This document shows, one piece after another, positions 41,431-51,620 of a stretch of 64,000 bases of DNA. Origin of the DNA: Phaeodactylum tricornutum CCAP 1055/1 (taxonomy: Eukaryota > Bacillariophyta > Bacillariophyceae > Surirellales > Neidiaceae). The position numbers were made by a program, and so were the translations under genes. The notes under the pieces are model-generated. The model was not told the DNA's origin. It saw nothing but the letters and a program-made list of their open reading frames with translations, and did no database searches. How positions within the stretch are numbered: position 1 is the stretch's first letter; each line of letters begins with the position of its first letter. The DNA is taken from assembly GCF_000150955.2 (NCBI RefSeq), contig NW_002238036.1, positions 199,938-263,937 on the forward strand. The letters run 5' to 3'.

Positions 41431-42882
41431 ATGGAGACCGAAGCTACAGCAGGTGGTGAGGTCTTCAAAGGTACATTTGCTGTGATGAGTGGTACTGTCG
41501 CACCAAAACACGGTGGCCTGGTGGACTCACATGCTTGGACAGGAGGTGAACCTAGTCCTGATTGGAGCAAGGTTCTAATTGATGAACCAATGACACCTTA
41601 CTGTTACCATGCGCAGGGATTTGAGAAAGGCCTCAAGATCTACACTTCGCGAACAGGGCAGGGTGAGAAAAGTGCAAAGTTGTTTGGTTGCTCTAGCAAG
41701 GACTACTCACTTTTGGCTTTCGCAACCGATGCTCAAGAGCATATGGAGACGCATGGGATGGATACGGTGTTCTACATGAAGGACCCGTCAACGTCGGAAA
41801 TGAAAAACTTATTCGACTTCCATTCTCGTTTTACGATCTCGCAAACCGAAGCTTGGATTGACCTTGCAAGCAAGGATGGAACTTTTGACAAGTACGACAA
41901 GAAAAACCTGAAGGATTCCTGTACGTGGCTCATGAACCACCTTGACTCGGATTTGACTGCAAGTATCCGTCCTTTTGTTCGTGGTGGGACCCTTACTGGG
42001 CCAACTGTCTGGATGCGCATTGTTGGAGAAGTGCAGTCGGATTCTATTCGACGCCTGAAGAAAGTGCAAGAAAAGTTGGAGACCCTCAAGTTGGCTTCTT
42101 TCAAGGGCGAAAATGTTCGTGAGTTTGCACAGTCGTTCCTAGACTTGTGTATTGAATTGGAAAACGCGAAACGACTTCCCGAAGATGTTCTACTTACCGT
42201 GGTTGAAGCTTTGTCGAAGTGTACTGTCGAAGAATTTCGGATCGACTTTATGAGTAAGCGATCCGCTGTCGAACGGTTCATGCGAGAGACAGCCGGAAAG
42301 GATTCTGCTACAATTGCGAGGATGTCGGACCGTCTTACCTACCGTGATTTGCTCGACGAAGCTAAGTCGAAGTACACGTCGCTTCTCGATAGTGGATTAT
42401 GGGGGCCAGCTGGTGGGTCAGGTGACAAGTCTGGAGCCCCTGCTGGGTTTCTCACAAAAGCCGAAGTCAATGTCCTTATCCAAAAGGCCGTGTCAAGTGC
42501 CAAGAGTGGAGACAAATCTGGTATCACCTGCTACAATTGCAAGGAAGTTGGGCATTACTCTCGAGATTGCAAGAACAAGCCTGCTGATGGGAACGGAAAC
42601 AGTTCAAAACCCAAGAAATCCAAGGCAAGCTGGCGCACCGTTGCTCCAAAGTCTGGCGAATCCGAAACCAAGACCGAAAATAAACTTGAGTGGCACTGGT
42701 GTGCTCACTGCAAGGAATGGCGTGTTGGACACGGCACCGCAACGCACGACCACAATTTCAAACCGAAAGAAGCAAGCAACGGAAAGAAAGGACCCCAAGC
42801 TAATCTCGCCGCAACTGGTGAATTGTTGGGTGGTGGCACTCTTTCAATGAGCGCCGGAGCCGGATTGTACGAGGCATGGTGA
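41431..42882 (+). mobile_element. gag region of the Copia element
   Basis: Encodes a capsid-type protein with a single CCHC zinc knuckle, CYNCKEVGHYSRDC, near its C-terminal third and a Lys-rich tail. It is followed closely by the pol region, an arrangement in which retroelements may use read-through or a similar mechanism. Confidence 0.9.
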
Positions 42883-42885
42883 CTG

Positions 42886-45800
42886 ATGGGGTGGTGGTAC
42901 CCTCTCCTACAGTGGATTGTGGACCATCTACACCCACCCCCTTTCTTTTACTGGTTGATTGTTGTTTATACCTGGATAGGATGGCAACAGAGGAATGGTG
43001 AGTCCTGGTGCAAAGCGTCGCGTCGAAAGAAATTTTCTCGATCGTACGTACCGTTTGTTCGCCTTGGTGCCTACCCGACTCGTTTTGTCCTGCTTTCGAG
43101 CGTGATGTTACCAATGTCGGTTGTTTCTATGGTTCTCGGAGGGAGAGCCGAGTCTTTCGGAAGTCACATTGTGGCCCGATGGTACTCAGCCTGGTATGGA
43201 GGAGAGCGCGGTGAACAGCGAGCCGTTCGCGTTCGTGTACGGCGTCGTCGCCCCAATCTCAATTACCATGGCACTTGGAAAATTCGTCCGCCTCCAACCC
43301 CCTTCTTTGCGACTGAAGTTCCCGTCATTCCTAAATTTTCGTGGGGTGCCGCCTTCGCTGCAGAGGGAGAGGAGAGACTGTGTCGTGAGCAAACGAGTGC
43401 GAGCGAAGTCGACGAACAGTATGCCCAACCGATGGCGTTTCTGGGCAGTGCTTTGGACAGTACTTACTGGTTTTCGAGAGGGAGCCGGGACGAGTTGCTG
43501 CAAACTTTTGCCGTCATATGGGATACCGGAGCAACCCTGACCGTCACCCCGCATCGCGATGATTTTGTCGAGTTTGAAAGTTACGACAATGGCGGTCGAC
43601 ACGTACTGAAAGGTCTCGCGAAAGGCCTCACTATTGGGGGAGCCGGAGTGGTTGCTTGGAGTGTGGTCGCTGACAACGGTGACGTACTGACGATTCGTAC
43701 GCCTGCTTACTTGGTACCTGAAGCTGGGCAGCGTCTACTGAGCCCGCAATCTTTTCTTCAGAGTCTGGTAAGTCAGGATCTTTCGGGTTCGCGACCTTCA
43801 ATTTCAATTGGACCTAAGGCGTTAACCGTTGAGATGGGGGCGCAATCCAAATTAACGGTTCCATATGATGAGGGCAATAATCTACCAACCAGTCAGATGT
43901 TTTCGGTTGAGTCATCGGAAGAATCTACTGTGGAGTTGAATATGTGTGTGACCGACGAGGCAAATCAGAACCTAAGTGCGAGTCAGAAAGAGTTGTTGCG
44001 CTGGCATTATCGTTTCGGTCATCGGAATTTCCAAGCCGTGCAAACAGTGTTGAAGTCGGGAGTCCTCGGACGGACCCCACTTATCATGGGAGCTTCTAAG
44101 TGTGAGCATCCTAAGTGTGCGTCGTGCCAATATGGAAAAGGTCGACGCAGGGCGACTGGCGCTTCTAGTACAAAGTCAGTGCCGGCAAAAGAGGGAGCAC
44201 TTAAGTCTAGTGACCTTTTTCCGGGCCAGCGTGTCTCTATGGATCATTTCAAGGTGACTCACAAGGGAAGGCTGTACGAATCGAAAGGAAAATCATTGGC
44301 GGACACTATGTATTCCGGTGGATTGATATTTGTCGATCATGCAAGCAGTTATGTGCACGTTGAACTTTGTGTGAACTTTACGGCTGGTGAGACTCTCCGG
44401 GCAAAGGCGTCGTTTGAACGCGCAATGCTAGATCATGGGATCACGGTTCAGAGCTACCAGACGGACAATGGAGTTTTCGCAGCGAAGGAATTTATGTTAG
44501 AAATTCACAACATGCAACAGAGTATTGGTTTCAGCGGCGTCGGCGCACATCATCAGAATGGGGTTGCCGAGCGATCAATTGGAACTATAATGGCAATGGC
44601 AAGGACGCTTATGCTGCACGCGGCTATTCGGTGGCCGGATGTGAGTGACGCCTGCTATTGGCCTATGGCAGTTGACTATGCAGTCTATCAGTACAATCAT
44701 GGTCCTAAGTTGGTGACAACGGCGGCTCCAATAGATTTATTATTGAAGACTATGGTTCCCCGACACCGGTTGCATGATTTGCATGTTTGGGGATGCCCAG
44801 CATATGTTTTGGACCCGAAGTTGCAAGACGGACAGAAAATTCCAAAGTGGAGCCCCCGTTCGAGACGAGGAGTTTTTCTTGGGCTGTCGCGTAAGCATTC
44901 GTCTACAGTACCACTGATATTGAATTGCGAGACACTTACCATTTCTCCGCAATTTCATGTTGTTTTTGACAACTGGTTCTCGAGCGTACTTTCTATGTCT
45001 GCCGAGGAGCCGTTTGACCCTAATGTATGGACCGAAATGTTTGTCGGTTCCCGATACGAGTACTTTTTCGACGCGGACGATCCGGTTGAACTTGACGCAG
45101 AGTGGTTAAGCGAGCGTGAAAAGGAAGTCCGAAATATTCGCGACCGAGAGGACCGGGTGCGACCACAGCTAGATTTGCGAGATGGCGTGCCAAAGGGACC
45201 CAAAGTTGGTACTCACACAACCAATCTATCATTCAAGAGGGAGAACAGAGCTACGGATATGCCGTTGCAGTTGCCTCCAACTACTCCAATTGCCGTGTTG
45301 CCCACTACTGGAACTGAGGAAGATCAATTTCCCATTTCTGATCCGTCGGTGCCAGAAAGTCCTAGCAGTAACAAGCCTCCGAGTATTTTGTCGCCTTCTA
45401 AAATTTGTCGCGAGACACCGCGCAGCCCACCTCCACCTGAACCGGAACCTTGAGTGCGTTTCCAGGATCCTCCTCCCAAGCAAGAGTCGCGTCACCGTCG
45501 GCCTCCTCGTCGTTTCGGCTACGACGGCAGTCAGGGACATGGATACCTCAGTAAATTTTCGAAACCGGATACTGGTGAATTGTTGTGTTTTATTGGTGCA
45601 GCTTGCAACCTGATCCGCCATCAACAGAGCTCGTCGGAAGCGGATTTGGCCTACCGGACCTTTTGCGAGAGCGATTTCGAGACGGAGACGTTCAATTTTC
45701 GCGATCCCTTAGCATTTGCCGCTTCGACGAAACGCCACGACCCCGACACCCCAAATTATCACGAAGCAATGTGCGGTCCCGACAGCGAAGGCTATCAGGA

Positions 45801-47334
45801 GGCTATGGCAAAAGAAATCAAGGCGTTAGAACGGCATGGTACGTGGACACTAGTTCCGAAGAGCTCGATTCCCAAAGGGAGACGCGCCTTACCTTCGACT
45901 TGGGCGTTCAAGAAGAAACGATTTCCGGATGGGATGATGCGAAAGCTCAAGGCCCGGTTTTGTGTTCGAGGAGACCAACAAGTGGAAGGAGTCGACTATT
46001 TTGAGTCGTACGCACCTGTGGTTTCTTGGACGACGGTGCGGTTGTTGTTGTCGTTGTCGATTATTTTCGGGTTGGAAACGCGTCAAGTAGACTACTCGAA
46101 CGCGTTCGCACAGGCCAAATTAGACGAAGAAATTTACGTGCAGCTGCCGCGTGGTTTTCAGAGCCCAGATCCAAACGCAGAAACGGTCATGAAGTTGAAC
46201 CGGAGTCTGTACGGGTTGGTGCAAGCTCCGCTGAAGTTTTTCGAGCATCTGAAATCGCACCTGGAGAAGCGTGGTTTTGTATCGACCGAAATTGACCCGT
46301 GCTTGTTCATCCATAAAGATATGGTCTGTCTGGTGTACGTCGACGATTGCCTGTTCTTTGCCCGTGACGGAACGAAGATCGAAACGATGATTGCGAGTTT
46401 GCAGCAAGACTTCGAACTCACTGTTGAAGGAGACGTGTCGGCATTTCTTGGGATCCAGTTCGAACGCGACACTAAAGCGGGTACGATTAAATTGACTCAG
46501 CACGGACTGATAGATCGTGTGATTAAGGCAACGGGTCTGGAAGAGTGCAATTCTGACCGTTCGCCAGCTGCGACGGATGCGCTAGGGAAAGATGTCGAAG
46601 GCGAGCCGATGACCGAGGACTGGAGTTACGCGTCCGTCGTTGGCATGCTGCTCTACCTTGCGTCGAATTCTCGACCAGAGATTGCCTTTGCCGTCCATCA
46701 GTGCGCTAGGTTTACTCATGCGCCAAAGAAGTCGCATGCTCAAGCTGTGAAGCGAATTTGTCGCTATCTAAAAGGAACGAATCGCGACGGACTGATTTTG
46801 AAGCCAACCGGCGAATTAGCAATTGATTGTTACGTCGACGCCGACTTTGCTGGGTTGTGGAAGCGTGAGGATGATCAAGATCCTATGTGTGCAAAGTCAA
46901 GGACTGGTTTTGTTTTTACTATTGCCGGTTGTCCGCTTATTTGGGTTTCTAAGATGCAGACGGAAATTGCGCTTTCGACAATGGAGAGCGAATACGTGGC
47001 CCTATCCCAAGCAATGCGAGAGTTGATTCCGCTTCGTACACTGGTAGAAGTGGTTCATAAAGGTATGGGATTGGCTGAGCAGAAGGCAGTTACTCGGGCG
47101 TATTCGAAAGTTTTTGAAGACAATAATGGTGCTTTGACTTTGGCAAATGTTCCGCGAATGACGCCTCGAAGTCGGCATTACGCAGTCAAATATCATTTCT
47201 TTCGAGAGTACGTACGCAAGGGTGATATTCAGATCCTCCCAATTGATACCAAGGTGCAGTTAGCAGACTGCATGACAAAGGGCCTGCCATGGGAGACTTT
47301 TTCGGCGCATCGAAAGTTGCTCTGTGGATGGTAG
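42886..47334 (+). mobile_element. pol region of the Copia element (protease, integrase, RT, RNase H)
   Basis: Parts in order: aspartic protease (WDTGATLTVTP), GAG-pre-integrase His/Cys region (HYRFGHRNF then CASCQYGKG), integrase core (MDHFKV, QTDNGVF, NGVAERSIG), reverse transcriptase (VDYSNAFAQA, then VYVDDC) and RNase H (DADFAG, then TMESEYVAL). The pol region looks close to whole, with perhaps one break; it is treated here as an inactive or recently active fossil. A purine-rich tract (GAAAGGGAG) just before the 3' LTR is the likely plus-strand primer site. Confidence 0.93.
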
Positions 47335-47401
47335 ACCAACACTTTAGGAGACAAGAGCCTGGCCTGTTTGAACTCTTTGGTACATCTCATATGAAAGGGA
47401 G

Positions 47402-47782
47402 TGTCGCAAGGAACAGACAAGAGTACGGGACTCAGAATATATGTTTAGCATACTCGATGCAAGAGTACACAATATATTAGGAAAGGATACAAACTATGTA
47501 AGTATCCAGTGAGATTGAATATTTACAAGATCAGAACCGCAGGAATGAAGAGGTCTGGTCCCACGGGTTTGAGAGGTTCTTACCCAAAGGAGAATAGTCA
47601 AATAAAGTTCGTATAATCTCAGAAGTTAGTAAAGTAGTAAGCTTACAGCTCTAGATTGGTTGACTGATAGCGAGTGCAGTTGTGGACCCGAGATAGGCCA
47701 CGACGAATCCGCGACCTGGTACGACCCACCGAAACAACACCGTGAACGAGAGAGTCTTGTGAGAAGTCGTCCGTTCACGACA
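47402..47782 (+). repeat. 3' LTR of the Copia element
   Basis: 381 bp, practically identical to the 5' LTR. Being in sense orientation and ending 55 bp before the likely JmjC start codon, it now occupies that gene's proximal promoter position. Confidence 0.95.
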
Positions 47783-47787
47783 CTCTG
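47783..47787 (+). repeat. Target-site duplication, right copy (CTCTG)
   Basis: CTCTG directly follows the right LTR and matches 41018-41022 exactly. Confidence 0.9.
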
Positions 47788-47836
47788 CATGTGGTTTCCA
47801 CGACACGAAGCGGCCGCATACCGGTCACCGAGATCA

Positions 47837-49876
47837 ATGACCATGGATCATTGCACAACGACCGCCATCAAAATCAGAGGTGTCGCCGATACGAAACTTG
47901 TCACAATGATGTTCACCACTCCTACTGCGGCGGCAGCGGCAGCAGTGGAAAGAGGCGACGACCCCCCACTGGTGACGAAAATCGAACGACGTTCTTCGCT
48001 ACGGCGAAATCGGCGCGTAACGACCGACAACGACGATGACGACGAAGAAGATCTCAAGCCGTCCGCCAAATACGACAAAGCCCGTCGTCGGCGCCGGAAG
48101 ATATTTCGTCAGGGACTCTGGCATTTCCTATTTCGCCAAGGACTGTCTCTTCACCAACTAGTGGCGCTACTCTTTATCGTTGCTGGGTGTGTGACCGTTT
48201 ACCGGTGGATGGTGCTATCGAGTCGTATGTCTCCGGCTGCGTCGGTAGCCGAACGTTTCCGGCGTCACAAACTTGCTCAGTCCAAGATGCGTGAGCGGGA
48301 AATTGACGCCCCTCATCATGACGGGAAGCGTCGTTCGCAAGACGAATCCACCGACGGCTCGCTCCGCAGTCAATTGACGGGACAGAAAACCATTCTTGAA
48401 TTGTTTCAGAACCACCGTTGGCAGCCTGATTTGGTGAAAAAACAAGTTCGCACTGGCACGGACAGCACGATTGCCACAGTCGATAAGATTCTACAAGCAT
48501 GGGGTCGGCAACTGGATGAGGATGTAGAAGGAAACGTACACGGCGGTCCCCAATGGACCCGACCCTTTTTGTTACCTCCCCTACCCAATGCTGGTCGCAG
48601 CGAACCTGAAGCTGACCTGGCTACTGACGATGAAGTCAAGGAGAAAGGACGCCGAGACAAAGCAATTCACAAACGCGCATACTTCAAGGTTAACCGGAAT
48701 GGACACATGGCATGGCAAGACGAGTGGGAAAAAATGAAGCAAGCAGGCGGCACAGAAGTGGGTCCCAAGATTGACTACACCGATAAGGGCATGTACGTGT
48801 ATCCCGATGTTTTGCCACAGCCTCCCTTGGCTGGTCAATATCCCAAATTGCAGACGTTGAGTGACATCATGACACGTTGGCCGCAGGATGAAGAGTATGA
48901 AGATGACCACTTTGAAGAAACGTTGATTCATTTCGACTTTACCAACGAAACGCAGATGGTAGCCGCGCTTAAATTTCGAGACAATCAATTACCTTTTAAA
49001 GTTTACAATGTCCCAGAAATCCAAGCGGCGACGTCTAAATGGACAGACGAGTACGTGGCGGAACATTTCGGCAAAGGCACTAGTTTACTTAATGCCTGGA
49101 CAAGTACTGTTCTAGCCGATGGCACTGCCCAAGAATCACCCAATAACTACTTTGCATTCTTCACTCCCAATCACTGGGATGTCGCTGCCATGGGACTTCC
49201 ACCTACCCGCAACAACAATTGGAGCTTCGGTACTTGGGCCGAACATGCGCAATATGCGGATGCTGCCCCCCTCGCCGCCGATCAACCTCACTTTTACTGG
49301 CAAGCTGGAGTCAGCCGTGAAGAGCGGCACCAGGACCCAGCCAAATGGACTTTTATCAGCAAAGATTTGCCTTCATTTAGCTCGACCGAGGCTAACTTTT
49401 TCCAATTTCACCCGGCACAGCAAAAGGGTATTCAGTGCCGTTTTGGAGAGCGCGGTGTGGTCGCGGCAACACACTACGATTCGGGACGTAACATGGTCGC
49501 CATGATAACGGGCGCCAAACGCTATATTCTGTCGCCTCCGAAAGAGTGTTCAAAACTAGGTATCTTTACGAGTAAATCATCACCGATTTACCGCCATTCA
49601 CTGCTAAACTTTGGACACTTAAAGTTTTTGAACGATTCCAGCACTGCAGAAAATCTGGGAATGTCACTGGAGGAGCGTGGCTGGCTGGAGCGAGCAGCGT
49701 CGGCTCAGGCGGTGGAAACTGTATTGAAAGCTGGCGAAGTCTTGTTCATTCCGAGCTTCTGGTTTCATTACATCGTGAGCGTGCAAAAATCAGCCCAGTG
49801 CAACGTACGCTCTGGCATTGACGAATCCGGATCTTCCGAATTCGGAGGTAAGGAAAATGTCCTGGAATGCAATTAG
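47837..49876 (+). CDS. Membrane-anchored JmjC/cupin-8 domain protein
   Basis: 679 residues from ATG 47837; the ATG six bases later has the better context (ACCATGG), and an earlier ATG at 47789 is possible. A basic, Arg-rich stretch precedes one membrane segment (about 105-128, LHQLVALLFIVAGCVTVYRW), giving a type II protein with a lumenal C-terminus. The C-terminal domain has the iron-binding HxD in THYDSGRNM near 544, the 2-oxoglutarate-site Lys in GAKRYILSPP and the distal His in IPSFWFHYI near 643. This places it among 2-oxoglutarate/Fe(II) oxygenases of the cupin-8/JmjC group, some of which hydroxylate secretory proteins. The substrate is unknown. Its native promoter is separated from it by the Copia insertion. 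Confidence 0.82.
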   Translation: MTMDHCTTTAIKIRGVADTKLVTMMFTTPTAAAAAAVERGDDPPLVTKIERRSSLRRNRRVTTDNDDDDEEDLKPSAKYDKARRRRRKIFRQGLWHFLFRQGLSLHQLVALLFIVAGCVTVYRWMVLSSRMSPAASVAERFRRHKLAQSKMREREIDAPHHDGKRRSQDESTDGSLRSQLTGQKTILELFQNHRWQPDLVKKQVRTGTDSTIATVDKILQAWGRQLDEDVEGNVHGGPQWTRPFLLPPLPNAGRSEPEADLATDDEVKEKGRRDKAIHKRAYFKVNRNGHMAWQDEWEKMKQAGGTEVGPKIDYTDKGMYVYPDVLPQPPLAGQYPKLQTLSDIMTRWPQDEEYEDDHFEETLIHFDFTNETQMVAALKFRDNQLPFKVYNVPEIQAATSKWTDEYVAEHFGKGTSLLNAWTSTVLADGTAQESPNNYFAFFTPNHWDVAAMGLPPTRNNNWSFGTWAEHAQYADAAPLAADQPHFYWQAGVSREERHQDPAKWTFISKDLPSFSSTEANFFQFHPAQQKGIQCRFGERGVVAATHYDSGRNMVAMITGAKRYILSPPKECSKLGIFTSKSSPIYRHSLLNFGHLKFLNDSSTAENLGMSLEERGWLERAASAQAVETVLKAGEVLFIPSFWFHYIVSVQKSAQCNVRSGIDESGSSEFGGKENVLECN

Positions 49877-49980
49877 ACAAACATGTGCTTCACGGGGGAA
49901 GCCTTCTGCGTTTGACTGTAAACGGGATACAGTGCGAGGATACCATTCCTGCAAAGTCGGAGCAGCTTGTTGCCCTCACC

Positions 49981-50226
49981 TCATGTCTGTAAGGCACTTA
50001 GATAGCTGTTGACGTTCAGCTGCTCCTCCCACTTTGAAATTGACTCGAAGTCCATCTGAATGGTCATTCCTTCTACTTTCAACCGTGATCTGGTTGGTAT
50101 GCTACGGGCTACTGTCCCTCGTGAAGTGCCTCTAAAGCGCTCGTCAAATGACGACGAAAGACGGGAATAAGCTCTGCGGGATTGTCCAAAGGGAAGTGAT
50201 TGACGCAGCGACAGTTGTTTAGCCAT
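49981..50226 (-). CDS. Possible small protein, 81 residues
   Basis: A minus-strand frame starting MAKQLSLRQS, continuing RRAYSRLSSSFDERF and ending in KWEEQLNVNSYLSALQT. It is basic at the start and acidic at the end, and looks more coding than its surroundings. The frame stays open upstream to 50358, so it may be the last exon of a longer gene. No family is recognised. Confidence 0.3.
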   Translation of the reverse strand: MAKQLSLRQSLPFGQSRRAYSRLSSSFDERFRGTSRGTVARSIPTRSRLKVEGMTIQMDFESISKWEEQLNVNSYLSALQT

Positions 50227-50282
50227 CCAATCTAACACTTTCCAATGTTGATAGTAATTTCCTCTTGCACCGTTTTGTAGAT

Positions 50283-50927
50283 ATGGTTGTCTGTGCAATG
50301 TCGTTAGTTTGCTGCGCACCTGTTTTCCTGTTTCTCTCTCGCTGCATCTGCCCTCCAAACCGCCGTGCTACATTTGCCGAGGTTACTCTTCAGAAATGCA
50401 ATTGTCCGGTGAAAGTTGCTGTTTCCATCCATAGCGACCATCCTTGCGGATACGAGATACTAGCAGCAGGCAATCTGTCCTGTTGGCCAGGTCACCATAG
50501 CCATCTGCTTCGACTAGCTAGGAGACTTACTACTTTCGAGAAATGCTGTCGTAATGATAGCTGTGATATCTTTCTTGTAGCGAATATAAATTTCGAGGTT
50601 CCTAATGCTGATGTTAGGGTGGCCTCTAAGGTTAACAATCGGCGTTCCGTATTTGTCTCCCTGTCAATCGCGTTTCAAAAGAGGCTCACTGATAGTCAGT
50701 GCTATGCGCATTTTGAAATGATCTACCATCAGAGCTGCCGTGTATTGTTCGTTGCCTTTATAGAATTTCCGTTGTTGTTTACATCGCTTGCCTTTTTTGA
50801 GGTGGGCTTCACTGTCAGCTTCACTAACTCGTCTTTAGATGACTGGAGTAGGGAAACAATAAAGATCTTGGGAAGCAGCCAGGAAGTCACAGCCAACGCT
50901 AGAAAAAGATGTGGGATACTTTTCTAG
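50283..50927 (+). CDS. Possible secreted or membrane protein, 214 residues
   Basis: An open frame from MVVCAMSLVCCAPVFLFL, which resembles a signal peptide, with many Cys and two further hydrophobic stretches. No domain is recognised. The length is unusual for chance, but the codon use is not convincing and the opposite strand also has an open frame at the 5' end, so this is tentative. Confidence 0.3.
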   Translation: MVVCAMSLVCCAPVFLFLSRCICPPNRRATFAEVTLQKCNCPVKVAVSIHSDHPCGYEILAAGNLSCWPGHHSHLLRLARRLTTFEKCCRNDSCDIFLVANINFEVPNADVRVASKVNNRRSVFVSLSIAFQKRLTDSQCYAHFEMIYHQSCRVLFVAFIEFPLLFTSLAFFEVGFTVSFTNSSLDDWSRETIKILGSSQEVTANARKRCGILF

Positions 50928-51620
50928 CCTCTCACATCTTCCTATCTTCAGGTCTGAATCAACGGAAGGTGCCCAAATTCTTCCCAATGGTCATGGAAAA
51001 GAGCGGCACTTTCATCCGGAACTTACACTTAAATTAATAAAACCTGTAAAATATTAGGAGAGGAAAGTATGACGTAGAATTGGCTTCTTTTGGGATACTG
51101 TTGACGCAACGTATATCTGTGAACATCTTATTGACAAAAATATTTTTTCTTTAATTCACTTACCTATTGGATGCGGTTTTTCATAAACGACTTCTAAAGC
51201 TTAGATGTAAACTGACTAAGGAGTCACACACTTCAAAAGTGAAGTGGGATACAAGGTACTGGGAGAAACGGTACTTAAGTTTTTATTTTTCCATTTATCG
51301 GACAGCATTCTCGAATCCAGCGTGGAATACAACTTTGCTATACTTGTCCTGAATGTTTTCATGAAATTAATTTCTGCGGAATGTGTCCTGACGTCATAGC
51401 GTGCGCATTCTTCTCGTAAGAAATCAACCAAGAACCTAAAAAGCCATCTGGCACCTGCAAGCAGCAATCCTTCAGATATGTGGAGAACCTATCAATGGTT
51501 GAGCAGCCTCCGAACTTTGCACATATTTTTTGAAGGCCAACAACACTTCCGTGTCCGAGAAGCAAACCCGCTTCTTTCCGCTTCGTGTTCACACAAAATA
51601 ACACACATAAACATCCAACA
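50928..51620. promoter_or_regulatory. Upstream region of the SLC4 gene with CRE-like motifs
   Basis: Holds TGACGT at 51070-51075, TGACGC at 51102-51107 and the full palindrome TGACGTCA at 51389-51396. CO2/cAMP-responsive elements with cores TGACGT and TGACGC are known to control low-CO2-induced genes in Phaeodactylum. The three sites lie about 550, 520 and 230 bp before the start codon. No gene is recognised in this stretch. Confidence 0.45.

Larger units (their letters stand above)
41023..47782 (+). mobile_element. Ty1/Copia (CoDi-type) LTR retrotransposon, young, close to whole
   Basis: A 6.76-kb element with 381-bp LTRs beginning TG and ending CA, flanked by the 5-bp duplication CTCTG. 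The order gag, protease, integrase, reverse transcriptase, RNase H marks it as Copia; diatom Copia elements are known as CoDi. The two LTRs differ at about one site, so the insertion is recent. The element looks nearly whole, with perhaps one break in the pol region. It inserted in the sense direction about 55 bp before the likely start of the JmjC gene. Confidence 0.95.

Noticed and set aside
47660-47836. An open frame that runs from the 3' LTR into the JmjC gene, suggesting an LTR-encoded N-terminus
   Set aside because: There is no ATG in the LTR part of the frame (it opens with TTG). The likely start codons are at 47837 or 47843, after the insertion.
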